Below the pieces are notes generated by a model. That model saw nothing but the letters and a program-made list of their open reading frames with translations, searched no databases and was not told where the DNA came from. From Flavobacteriaceae bacterium (GTDB lineage: Bacteria; Bacteroidota; Bacteroidia; Flavobacteriales; Flavobacteriaceae), in assembly GCA_030829155.1 (NCBI GenBank), contig JAURBD010000056.1:1-9695 (forward strand): a stretch of 9,695 nt of DNA. The letters are read 5' to 3'. Positions 1 through 6,396 of this stretch are shown here, piece after piece; the stretch's first letter is position 1, and the number at the start of each line of letters is the position of its first letter. Both the position numbers and the translations under genes were made by a program.

Positions 1-105
1 AAGTAAAATAAGTACTTTTTTCATTTTAATTTAATTTATGGTTAATGAGCAAATAAAATTAAAAAAAATCTACAATATCTCTACTATGTGTTATTCTTCT
101 TGAAC

Positions 106-309
106 TTAATCAATAAACAAAGGCACATCTTCAACCTTGTCTACCTCTTGTTTTAATTTAGGTAAGGTGTAGTGTAACGTTATCTGAAGCATCTTTATTC
201 TTTGGTTATTGTCCAACTCATTTAGGTCCAAAGAGACTATTAAATCGTCTAGTAAGTCTTGTAGTTTAATCCTTACTTTACTTGTTATTTTGTCGGGGCT
301 TTCTTTCCT
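106..309 (-). pseudogene. 5'-truncated remnant of a small conserved hypothetical gene
   Basis: The minus strand is open for 67 codons before a TAA at 108-106 and reads as convincing protein. It begins RKESPDKITSKVRIKL, continues with a leucine-rich helical middle, then LQITLHYTLPKLK, and ends in an acidic tail VEDVPLFID. The order (a K/R-rich 'GRPKGSPNKIT'-like opening, a helical core, a 'L...YTLPKLK' segment and an acidic end) resembles small hypothetical proteins of Bacteroidota, often near mobile elements; this is recalled similarity, not a search result. A TAG lies directly upstream (312-310). The only in-frame ATG comes late, just before LQIT, and the only earlier alternative is an internal TTG, so the conserved opening has no usable start. 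I therefore call it a decayed 5'-truncated gene. The rest of 1-478 shows no further coding sequence, only AT-rich DNA and short inverted repeats such as 433-444. Confidence 0.45.
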
Positions 310-478
310 CTATTATAAATCAACTTAATATTAGTTGTATATTTATGAGGTCTGTGCCATGAATCATGCCCTATATTTTTCCTAAAAATAAAAACGAAAC
401 ATCCTCAAGTACAGTTTTTAATTCTTAAAAATGGATTAAAATCCAAGTGGTTTATTTAAACTAAAATATATTTTAATT

Positions 479-2080
479 ATGAAGATTTTTCAATACTTGA
501 TAGGGTGTGTATTTTTTTTCATCTCTTGTTCAGAAGAGAAAACTAAACTTACAGCTCCAAATATCATTTGGCTGGTTGCAGAAGATCAATCTCCAGAATT
601 TCTTCCCATGTACGGAAATCTAACGGTAGAACTACCCTACCTCTCAGGATTAGCAAAAGACGGGATAGTGTTTACAAATGCCTACAGTCCAGTTCCTGTA
701 TGTGCACCAGCTAGAAGCGCACTCATTAGTGGACTTTATCCCACTTCATTGGGGACGCACAATATGCGAACTTACAATGCTTATAAAAAAGAGAACCAAC
801 CCAGCATAGGAATACCCAACTATTCACCTCCTGTGCCAGAGGGAGTTAAAATGTTTCCCCAATACCTTCGTGCTAATGGTTATTACACATCAAACAATGC
901 CAAAGAAGATTATAATTTTAAAAAAACTGATGGTGTCTGGGATGAAAGTAGTTCTAAGGCACATTGGAAAAATCGCAAACCTAGCCAACCCTTTTTTGCC
1001 GTTTTTAATTTTGGGATCACACATGAATCACAAATATGGAGGCAAGGGGATCAACCACTTTTAGTGAATCCTAAAATGCTTACTGTTCCACCCATATTTC
1101 CGGATAGTCCAGAAGTAAGAAAAGACCTAGCTGTAAACTATAGTAATCTGATCCGACTAGACAAACAAATTGGAAAAGTAATAGAACAGCTCAAAACAGA
1201 AGGACTTTATGAAAACAGTATTATATTTTTTTATGGAGACCACGGAGGGCCTTTCCCGCGGTATAAAAGAGCACTTTACGAAACAGGGATCAAGGTTCCT
1301 TTAATCATTAAATTTACGGGTCAAAAAAATGCAGTCAAAACAAATCATGACTTTATTAGTTTTATCGACTATGCACCTACAGTACTCTCCCTAGCTGGAA
1401 TAAAACCCCCACCTGTTATGCAGGGTAAAGCCCAATTCGGACCTTATCAAGTAACAGAAAAATCAAAATTTATTTACGCTTCTTCAGACCGCTTTGATGA
1501 ACAAGTCGATCGCTTAAGAGCTATTCGCTTTGGGAATTTGAAATACATACGAAACTTCAATCTTGAGATTAGTAATGCTATCCCTATTTCCTATCGAGAG
1601 CAAATGCCAATGATGCAACAATTAAATCAATTATGGGAGGCTCAAGAACTGGAACTTAATGCTGCCGCTTGGTTTAAAGTCCCTAAACCCATAGAGGAAC
1701 TCTATGATCTTGAACAAGATCCTTACGAGCTAAAAAATTTAGCAGGTGAAATTGAGTTTATAGATACCTTAGCTTTTTTTAGGGATCGTTTGGATCAATG
1801 GATTGTTGAAACCCAAGATCTAGGAGAATATTCAGAAAAAGAATTAATCAAAAAGTGGTTTCCAAATGGAAACCCTAGGGTACTTTCTCCATTATCTAAT
1901 AAAGTTGAAGCAGGAAAAATCTATTTTAATCACTCAGATGAAGGAGCAACTATAGTTTGGAAAAAGACGAAAGACTCAGTTTGGTCAATTTATTCTGAAC
2001 CTCTTGATTTTTTAAATTCAATCGAAGCAAAGGCAGTTAGAATAGGCTATGATGATAGTCCGATCTTGATTTTTAATTAA
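479..2080 (+). CDS. Lipoprotein type I sulfatase, heparan N-sulfatase (SGSH)-like
   Basis: A 533-residue sulfatase that should hydrolyse sulfate esters or sulfamates on a glycan outside the cytoplasm. A hydrophobic leader ends in FISC, giving lipidation at Cys17. The signature CAPAR (75-79) followed by SALISG marks a cysteine-type enzyme whose Cys75 must become formylglycine. Metal-site residues include Glu35-Asp36 in 'AEDQSP', where many sulfatases have Asp-Asp, and Asp254-His255 in 'YGDHGG'. The usual GKxH segment is replaced by 'NNAKEDYNF' (139-147), and 'RYKRALYETG' (261-270) follows the GDHG. These variants recall the SGSH-like branch of bacterial S1 sulfatases, but the subfamily is an inference. 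A 'LYDLEQDPYELKNLAG' segment (409-423) closes the catalytic part. Residues about 462-533 form an extra tail ending 'AKAVRIGYDDSP' that looks like a chitobiase C-terminal/FN3-like beta domain. It is first in a same-strand series with a second sulfatase and an FGE. The start is the ATG that gives an intact lipoprotein signal. Confidence 0.9.
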   Translation: MKIFQYLIGCVFFFISCSEEKTKLTAPNIIWLVAEDQSPEFLPMYGNLTVELPYLSGLAKDGIVFTNAYSPVPVCAPARSALISGLYPTSLGTHNMRTYNAYKKENQPSIGIPNYSPPVPEGVKMFPQYLRANGYYTSNNAKEDYNFKKTDGVWDESSSKAHWKNRKPSQPFFAVFNFGITHESQIWRQGDQPLLVNPKMLTVPPIFPDSPEVRKDLAVNYSNLIRLDKQIGKVIEQLKTEGLYENSIIFFYGDHGGPFPRYKRALYETGIKVPLIIKFTGQKNAVKTNHDFISFIDYAPTVLSLAGIKPPPVMQGKAQFGPYQVTEKSKFIYASSDRFDEQVDRLRAIRFGNLKYIRNFNLEISNAIPISYREQMPMMQQLNQLWEAQELELNAAAWFKVPKPIEELYDLEQDPYELKNLAGEIEFIDTLAFFRDRLDQWIVETQDLGEYSEKELIKKWFPNGNPRVLSPLSNKVEAGKIYFNHSDEGATIVWKKTKDSVWSIYSEPLDFLNSIEAKAVRIGYDDSPILIFN

Positions 2081-2213
2081 GTGCGCCTTTTAATTAGTTT
2101 ATAAAACCCACTTAGAACTCTATGTTAAATTTCATCAAGCACTTACATTTTATATATGTTTAAATAGTAATTAATGATTATTCAGAATCTATTTTAATAA
2201 TAAAAAACAAATA

Positions 2214-2241
2214 CCCCCCCCTTTTATTTGATTTTTTTTTT
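2214..2241. repeat. C8 and T10 homopolymer tracts upstream of second sulfatase
   Basis: Eight consecutive C residues (2214-2221) and ten consecutive T residues (2232-2241) lie 48-75 bases before the second sulfatase start, within the 208-base gap between the two sulfatase genes. A poly-C run stands out in such AT-rich DNA. Tracts like these are prone to slipped-strand length change, and their position could alter promoter spacing or leader length. No clear Bacteroidota promoter (TTG with TAnnTTTG) was found around them, and no hairpin terminator follows the first sulfatase. Confidence 0.6.
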
Positions 2242-2288
2242 GAATTTAGCCTCATTGACTAATTAGAAATTTAATAATTAAAACAAAA

Positions 2289-3881
2289 ATGAAAAAGTTA
2301 TTTTGTATTGCTCTAGGAATCCTTGCATTTTATTCTTGTACAAAAGAGGAAACACCTCCCAACATTGTTTTTATTATGTCTGACGACCACGCTTATCAAG
2401 CCATTAGTGCTTATGGTCATGGATTAAATGAAACCCCCAATATTGATCGAATTGCCAATGAAGGGGCCCGCTTTGATAAAGGCTTTGTGACTAACTCCAT
2501 CTGTGCACCTAGTAGAGCCGTAATGCTTACAGGAAAACATAGTTTTGTGAATGGCAAAGTTGACAATATTCAAGATTTCAACTGGGATCAAGACAATTTT
2601 GCTAAACAATTACAAACTGCTGGATATCAAACCGCTATGGTGGGTAAAATTCACCTAAGAGGCCTACCGCAAGGATTTGATTATTCTGCTGTTTTACCCG
2701 GGCAAGGACATTATTACAATCCTGATTTTTTAATTGATGGAATTAAAAAAAGAATTGAAGGATATGTCACTACCATTACCACAAAGCTGAGCTTGGATTG
2801 GCTAAAAAATAAACGAGATCCAAAAAAACCTTTTCTTTTACTGTATCACCAAAAAGCACCACATCGAAATTGGAAACCCGAAGAGAAATACCTCACCTTA
2901 TTTGATGATAAGACCTTTGATCCTCCCGCAAACTTTTTTGATGATTACGCAAATAGAGGAACCGCAGCCAAAACTCAAGAAATGCTTATTGCAGCCTCAG
3001 AAGATCAAATTGCTGTGGCTCATGGAAATGGTGGACACGGGCGTTGGGGTCACGATTTTAAAATGCTAACCGATCCTTACGGGAAGAATACTGGTTTTGA
3101 AAATGAATTAAAACGATTTAATTCAGAACAAAAATCAGCTTGGCTCTCAGCTTATACTCCAAAAAATGATGCGATGAAAGCACAAAATCTTGAAGGAAAA
3201 GAGCTCGCACTTTGGAAGTTTAATCGTTATTTAAAAGATTATTTAAGAACCATTCAATCAGTAGATGATGGTGTGGGAGAAATTTTGGATTACCTTGATC
3301 AGGAAGGCTTGACCGAAAATACAATTGTGGTTTACACCTCCGATCAAGGGTTCTATCTAGGTGAACACGGTTGGTTTGACAAACGGTTTATGTATGAAGA
3401 GTCCCTTCGCACTCCCCTTTTAATACGCTATCCTAAAGAAATTCCCGCGGGATCAAAAGTAGATGCATTAATTCAAAACTTAGATTTTGCCCCTACATTC
3501 TTGGACTATGCTAATGCTAACATTCCAGAAGATATACAGGGTGAATCCTTTAGAAATATAGTAAATCAAAAAACAGCAAAAGGACGAGATGCTATATATT
3601 ATACTTATTACGAATATCCGTCGGTACATATGGTTAAAAGACATTATGGGGTTCGAACTGAGCGGTATAAACTAATGCATTTTTATTATGATATTGACGA
3701 GTGGGAACTCTATGATCTTGAAAAAGACCCCTCTGAGATGCATAATCTTTATGGAGAAAAAAAGTATGCTGAAGTCCAAAAAAATATGCATATTCGTCTA
3801 ATAGAATTAAGAACACAACACGGAGACTCTGACTCCCTTGATCAAATGCACATAGAACGCTATTTGTCAAAAAGAAAATAG
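2289..3881 (+). CDS. Lipoprotein type I sulfatase, N-acetylglucosamine-6-sulfatase-like
   Basis: A 530-residue sulfatase expected to remove sulfate, probably a 6-O-sulfate on a glucosamine-type sugar or a related glycan, in the periplasm or at the cell surface. The leader ends in FYSC with lipidated Cys17. Metal ligands include Asp32-Asp33 in 'SDDHAYQ'. CAPSR (72-76) followed by AVMLTG is the cysteine-type sulfatase signature, with Cys72 the formylglycine precursor. 'GKIHLRG' (119-125) supplies the Lys and His, 'APHRN' (190-194) a further His, and 'SDQGFYLGEHGWFDKR' (351-366) the second metal-binding block and a Lys; this block is typical of GlcNAc-6-sulfatase-like S1 enzymes. 'WELYDLEKDPSEMHNLYG' near the C-terminus is the usual closing segment. 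A short Gly/His-rich stretch (245-256) looks like an insertion in a surface loop. It follows the first sulfatase by 208 bases and precedes the FGE by 105. Substrate assignment is inference; membership of the family is secure. Confidence 0.9.
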   Translation: MKKLFCIALGILAFYSCTKEETPPNIVFIMSDDHAYQAISAYGHGLNETPNIDRIANEGARFDKGFVTNSICAPSRAVMLTGKHSFVNGKVDNIQDFNWDQDNFAKQLQTAGYQTAMVGKIHLRGLPQGFDYSAVLPGQGHYYNPDFLIDGIKKRIEGYVTTITTKLSLDWLKNKRDPKKPFLLLYHQKAPHRNWKPEEKYLTLFDDKTFDPPANFFDDYANRGTAAKTQEMLIAASEDQIAVAHGNGGHGRWGHDFKMLTDPYGKNTGFENELKRFNSEQKSAWLSAYTPKNDAMKAQNLEGKELALWKFNRYLKDYLRTIQSVDDGVGEILDYLDQEGLTENTIVVYTSDQGFYLGEHGWFDKRFMYEESLRTPLLIRYPKEIPAGSKVDALIQNLDFAPTFLDYANANIPEDIQGESFRNIVNQKTAKGRDAIYYTYYEYPSVHMVKRHYGVRTERYKLMHFYYDIDEWELYDLEKDPSEMHNLYGEKKYAEVQKNMHIRLIELRTQHGDSDSLDQMHIERYLSKRK

Positions 3882-3973
3882 AAACGAAACTAATTTATTT
3901 ATTATCGAAAACTAGTTTGGAAAGCCGAGACAGAAATCGATGAGATGATTTACTAAGCCTGGTGTTGGGAACA

Positions 3974-3988
3974 AATAATAATAATAAT
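3974..3988 (+). repeat. (AAT)5 microsatellite overlapping FGE start codon
   Basis: Five AAT units run directly into the ATG of the FGE gene, so the last unit supplies the first two bases of the start codon. The repeat replaces any Shine-Dalgarno-like sequence, which is common in Bacteroidota with their A-rich leaders. Unit gain or loss would change the leader by three bases without touching the reading frame. Confidence 0.6.
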
Positions 3989-5057
3989 GCTGTTAAATAA
4001 TATTTTTTTTAAAAAAACCTTATTTTTTTTAAGTTTAGTCATCACTATTCTGATTGCTAGTTGCAAACAAACAAAAAATATTGAAATCACTCAAAAAAAT
4101 ATTCTAGAAATAGAAGGTATGGTTTGGATTCCAGGTGGTACCTATGATATGGGCGCTTCAGAAGACGATGGCATGGCCCTACCTCATGAGAAGCCTAAAC
4201 ACACTGTGAAGGTCAATGGATTTTATATGGACGTTACAGAGGTTACCAACGCTGAGTTTTCTAAATTCATTGATGCTACTAACTATGTGACCACTGCAGA
4301 ACGGCCTGTGGATTGGGAATTGATCAAATTACAACTACCTCCAGGTGCTTCAAAACCTCATGACTCGTTACTTAGACCCGGTTCCCTTTTGTTTAAAAAA
4401 GCTAAGGAATCTATTCCTAATTTATATGACTTTTCTCAGTGGTGGAAATGGACAGTTGGAGCTAACTGGCAAGAGCCTGAGGGACAAGGGAGTAGTATAG
4501 TTGAAAAAGACAATCATCCTGTTGTTCATGTGTCTTATGAAGATGCTATGGCTTATTGTAATTGGGCCGGAAGACGTTTGCCTACCGAAGCAGAATGGGA
4601 GTTTGCAGCCCGTGGAGGTAATCAAAATAATATTTATTTCTGGGGCAATTCAACTGATAAATTATCTAGCTATGTGAACAGTTGGGAGGGGGAATTTCCT
4701 GTGGATAATACCAAAGCTGATGGCTTTGAAAAGAGTGCTCCAGTTAAAACCTATCCATCCAATGATTATGGTTTGTATGAAATCTCAGGTAATGTTTGGG
4801 AATGGACTAGTGATTGGTATAGTAGTAACTACTACGAAGAATGTTTAAGCACTTCAGTCATAAACAATCCTAAAGGACCAGAAAAGGCCTACAATCCCAA
4901 TAATCCCTACATTGAAGAACGCGTTATTAGAGGAGGCTCATTTTTATGTAATGCATCCTATTGTGCTAGCTATAGAGTGTCATCCAGAATGGCTTCCGAT
5001 CCCGACACATCGTTGGAGCACTTGGGCTTTAGAACAGCACTTTCACAAATGAAATAA
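3987..5057 (+). CDS. Lipoprotein formylglycine-generating enzyme (SUMF1/FGE family)
   Basis: A 356-residue FGE-sulfatase-domain protein. The aerobic FGE reaction oxidises the cysteine of a CxPxR motif in an unfolded sulfatase to formylglycine, the catalytic residue of cysteine-type sulfatases. A long hydrophobic leader ends in LIASC, giving lipidation at Cys26. The fold begins at 'MVWIPGGTYDMGA' (45-57) and continues with 'DVTEVTNAEFSKF' (82-94), 'HPVVHVSYEDAMAYCNW' (177-193), 'GRRLPTEAEWEFAARGG' (195-211) and 'GLYEISGNVWEWTSDW' (262-277). The decisive block 'RGGSFLCNASYCASYR' (315-330) holds Cys321 and Cys326, which match the paired active-site cysteines of true FGE (Cys336 and Cys341 in human SUMF1). 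'LGFRTA' (346-351) closes the domain. Many FGE-domain paralogues lack these cysteines, so real activity is likely. It lies 105 bases after the second sulfatase, and both neighbouring sulfatases carry the motif it acts on. The lipoprotein signal puts it outside the cytoplasm, where secreted sulfatases would meet it. Confidence 0.9.
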   Translation: MLLNNIFFKKTLFFLSLVITILIASCKQTKNIEITQKNILEIEGMVWIPGGTYDMGASEDDGMALPHEKPKHTVKVNGFYMDVTEVTNAEFSKFIDATNYVTTAERPVDWELIKLQLPPGASKPHDSLLRPGSLLFKKAKESIPNLYDFSQWWKWTVGANWQEPEGQGSSIVEKDNHPVVHVSYEDAMAYCNWAGRRLPTEAEWEFAARGGNQNNIYFWGNSTDKLSSYVNSWEGEFPVDNTKADGFEKSAPVKTYPSNDYGLYEISGNVWEWTSDWYSSNYYEECLSTSVINNPKGPEKAYNPNNPYIEERVIRGGSFLCNASYCASYRVSSRMASDPDTSLEHLGFRTALSQMK

Positions 5058-5179
5058 TTGAATATAAAGCGCATAATGTTTACAAAATAAATAATCCTTT
5101 ACTAAACGGAACTGAAGTTGAGGTAAAAAAGCACTTCCTTTTTGATAAAGAGCTAAATATTACAAGAACTGAAGATTAA
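5058..5179 (+). pseudogene. Decayed 3' end of an unidentified gene
   Basis: Directly after the FGE stop, one frame reads to a TAA at 5177-5179 with protein-like content: 'IEYKAHNVYKINNPLLNG', then 'TEVEVKKHFLFDKELN' and 'ITRTED'. No ATG, GTG or TTG occurs in this frame after the FGE gene, and upstream the frame runs inside the FGE gene out of phase, so no complete gene can exist here. It looks like the last 40 or so residues of a lost gene left by a deletion. I do not recognise the family, and with so short a stretch chance cannot be excluded. Confidence 0.3.
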
Positions 5180-5301
5180 GAAATGACTTGTACACCTATA
5201 TCCTACTGAATAAAAAACAACAATTTATACCACGCCCCAAAGGAAGCCAAAACGGATAGCAGTTAAAGAAATTACTAATTCTTTAAATAAATAAAAGTAA
5301 A

Positions 5302-5324
5302 TTATTACCCTATTTATTACCCTA
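5302..5324. repeat. Tandem 11-base direct repeat beside the tRNA terminator
   Basis: TTATTACCCTA occurs at 5302-5312 and again at 5314-5324, separated by one base, just beyond the T-tract of the tRNA terminator. The surrounding stretch 5180-5323 has no coding sequence. Direct repeats close to a tRNA 3' end can mark past integration, but no integrase is in view and the repeat does not copy the tRNA end, so this is only recorded as a repeat. Confidence 0.5.
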
Positions 5325-5361
5325 AAAAAGAAAAAAGCACCTACATTTTAACGTAAGTGCT
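5324..5361 (-). terminator. Intrinsic terminator of the tRNA-Ala gene
   Basis: On the minus strand, a 9-base-pair stem (5361-5353 with 5344-5336; AGCACTTAC against GTAGGTGCT, one U-G pair) closes an 8-base loop. It is followed by TTTTTTCTTTTTT. The hairpin begins 12 bases after the 3' end of the tRNA, which fits a Rho-independent terminator for that transcript. Confidence 0.8.
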
Positions 5362-5373
5362 TCATAATAAGGG

Positions 5374-5447
5374 TGGAGAAGATGGGATTCGAACCCACGA
5401 CCTCTTGACTGCCAGTCAAGCGCTCTAACCAACTGAGCTACATCCCC
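5374..5447 (-). tRNA. tRNA-Ala (anticodon GGC)
   Basis: A 74-base minus-strand cloverleaf. The acceptor arm is GGGGATG against CTTCTCC, followed by TA and a D stem GCTC/GAGC. The anticodon stem is CTTGA/TCAAG with loop CTGGCAG (anticodon GGC, reading GCC). The T arm is GTGGG/CCCAT with loop TTCGAAT. The acceptor stem contains a G3-U70 pair and the discriminator base is A73; G3-U70 is the classic alanine identity element, so the anticodon and the identity pair agree. One acceptor pair (U6 with U67) is a mismatch. CCA is not encoded: the bases after A73 are CCC. An intrinsic terminator follows closely. Confidence 0.93.
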
Positions 5448-5648
5448 TGTTAATTCTATCCAGAATTTAAAACCAATCAAAATTGATTTGAATCTTCATT
5501 TATTTTATATTACTAAAACTTAACTTAAACAAACTTAATCATTTTCTCCACAAAAATCTGACCGGTTTTAAAACCTAAAAACATCTCATAAAGTAGAGCT
5601 TCATCAAAAAAAGCTTAAAAAAAGATGAAAAAGCAAACCAATGTCAAA

Positions 5649-5861
5649 CTAATTTGAACTACATGCTCCAACCTTGAATTCACTTATCCCCCAAGCTCTT
5701 GCCTCACATTTATTTGAATAGGTTTTATTATTGCAGCCGCAAACAGGAGCATACTCTCTTGTGCAGGCTATTTCAAGTCTATCTGATAGTTCATTACATT
5801 CATTTTCTTTTGCGACACAGCCAACAGTTATCAGAGATATAAAAATAAATGTAAGACTCAT
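5649..5861 (-). CDS. Small Kazal-type serine protease inhibitor, probable lipoprotein
   Basis: A 70-residue protein with a hydrophobic leader ending TVGC (Cys15 the likely lipidation site, though the lipobox is imperfect) and one Kazal domain at about 22-67. Six cysteines (22, 33, 41, 43, 52, 67) include the Kazal core C-x7-C-x10-C in 'CTREYAPVCGCNNKTYSNKC'. By comparison with ovomucoid domains, the P1 residue two positions after the second cysteine is Arg35, which predicts inhibition of trypsin-like proteases. It probably sits on the cell envelope and blocks proteases of hosts, competitors or the cell itself; this role is inference. The start is uncertain. ATG at 5861 puts the leader at the N-terminus; a TTG at 5870 would add Met-Lys-Pro and a positive charge; an ATG at 5975 would give 108 residues but bury the leader internally. 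No partner gene lies next to it. Confidence 0.75.
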   Translation of the reverse strand: MSLTFIFISLITVGCVAKENECNELSDRLEIACTREYAPVCGCNNKTYSNKCEARAWGISEFKVGACSSN

Positions 5862-6007
5862 AGGTTTCAAAAAATTATGCTCAAAATCCAAAAGTGTTGT
5901 ATCAGCATTACAAGAAGTATAAATTTCTTTTAGCCCGATATAAAGAGTGTGTGTTTTTGCTGTTTCTATTTTCATTTTATAAAATATAAATTAATTCTCT
6001 CTTTTAA

Positions 6008-6035
6008 CTAAAGTAAAAGATCCAAGCTAAGACAA
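6008..6035 (-). promoter_or_regulatory. Possible Bacteroidota promoter for the Kazal gene
   Basis: On the minus strand, TTG (6035-6033) and TACTTTAG (6015-6008) are separated by 17 bases. They match the Bacteroidota pattern of a -33 TTG and a -7 TAnnTTTG box, with one mismatch in the latter. Transcription would begin about 30 bases before the ATG at 5975 and leave a leader of roughly 140 bases if translation begins at 5861. In DNA this AT-rich such matches arise by chance, so support is weak. Confidence 0.3.
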
Positions 6036-6145
6036 TGTAGTTTTGAGTATCGATCATAGGGTGAGTTTCAACTCTTTGATGCTAGCTAATTTTTAACATC
6101 AATAAGTCCTAATAAATCGAATTTATCTATGCGTTCATTTATATG

Positions 6146-6274
6146 TTATTTTCCACGCCCAACTTTACGAACTCCAGCGTTACTTTTAGAAGCACCTTTG
6201 GTTTTTGGAGCCTTTTTTGATCCTGTTTTATTTGTGTTTTTTACTGTTTTATTTCCAAAAAATTTGCTTGGCAT
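6146..6274 (-). CDS. 42-residue, strongly basic protein, possibly RNA- or ribosome-associated
   Basis: An ATG at 6274-6272 opens a 42-codon frame ending in TAA at 6148-6146. The product starts MPSKFFGNKTVKN, has a middle rich in Lys, Thr, Ser, Ala and Gly, and ends GVRKVGRGK. Thirteen of 42 residues are Lys or Arg and there is no acidic residue, so it should bind nucleic acid. There is no signal peptide and no membrane segment. The ending recalls very small basic proteins found in Bacteroidota, some of them likened to ribosomal protein THX, but I cannot confirm a family. It stands alone between the Kazal gene and the divergent beta-barrel gene. The orderly composition and the clean start and stop argue against a chance frame. 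Confidence 0.6.
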   Translation of the reverse strand: MPSKFFGNKTVKNTNKTGSKKAPKTKGASKSNAGVRKVGRGK

Positions 6275-6396
6275 ATTGCTGTTTTTAAAAGGTTAATACT
6301 GCTCTAAAGTAAATATAAGCTTTTATTTAAAAATAATGTAAAGTCAACACAGTTCCGTATTTTTAATCTCAAATTACTACTCTCAAATATTGACTG

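Noticed and set aside
870..1064. 64-codon plus-strand frame inside the first sulfatase gene
   Set aside because: It lies wholly inside a well-supported gene in another frame and shows no domain or signal.
3634..3870. 78-codon minus-strand frame opposite the second sulfatase's 3' end
   Set aside because: Its sequence is the antisense shadow of the conserved sulfatase tail, with no recognisable protein feature.
5564..5575. Perfect palindrome GGTTTTAAAACC downstream of the Kazal gene
   Set aside because: No T-tract follows it on the minus strand, and a 12-base AT-rich palindrome is weak evidence for a terminator or operator.
5731..5922. 63-codon plus-strand frame opposite the Kazal gene
   Set aside because: The opposite strand holds the clear six-cysteine Kazal domain; the plus-strand frame has no such support.
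6076..6102. TTGATG/CATCAA hairpin below the 42-residue gene
   Set aside because: The stem is six pairs with a 15-base loop and no T-tract, so it is too weak to call a terminator.
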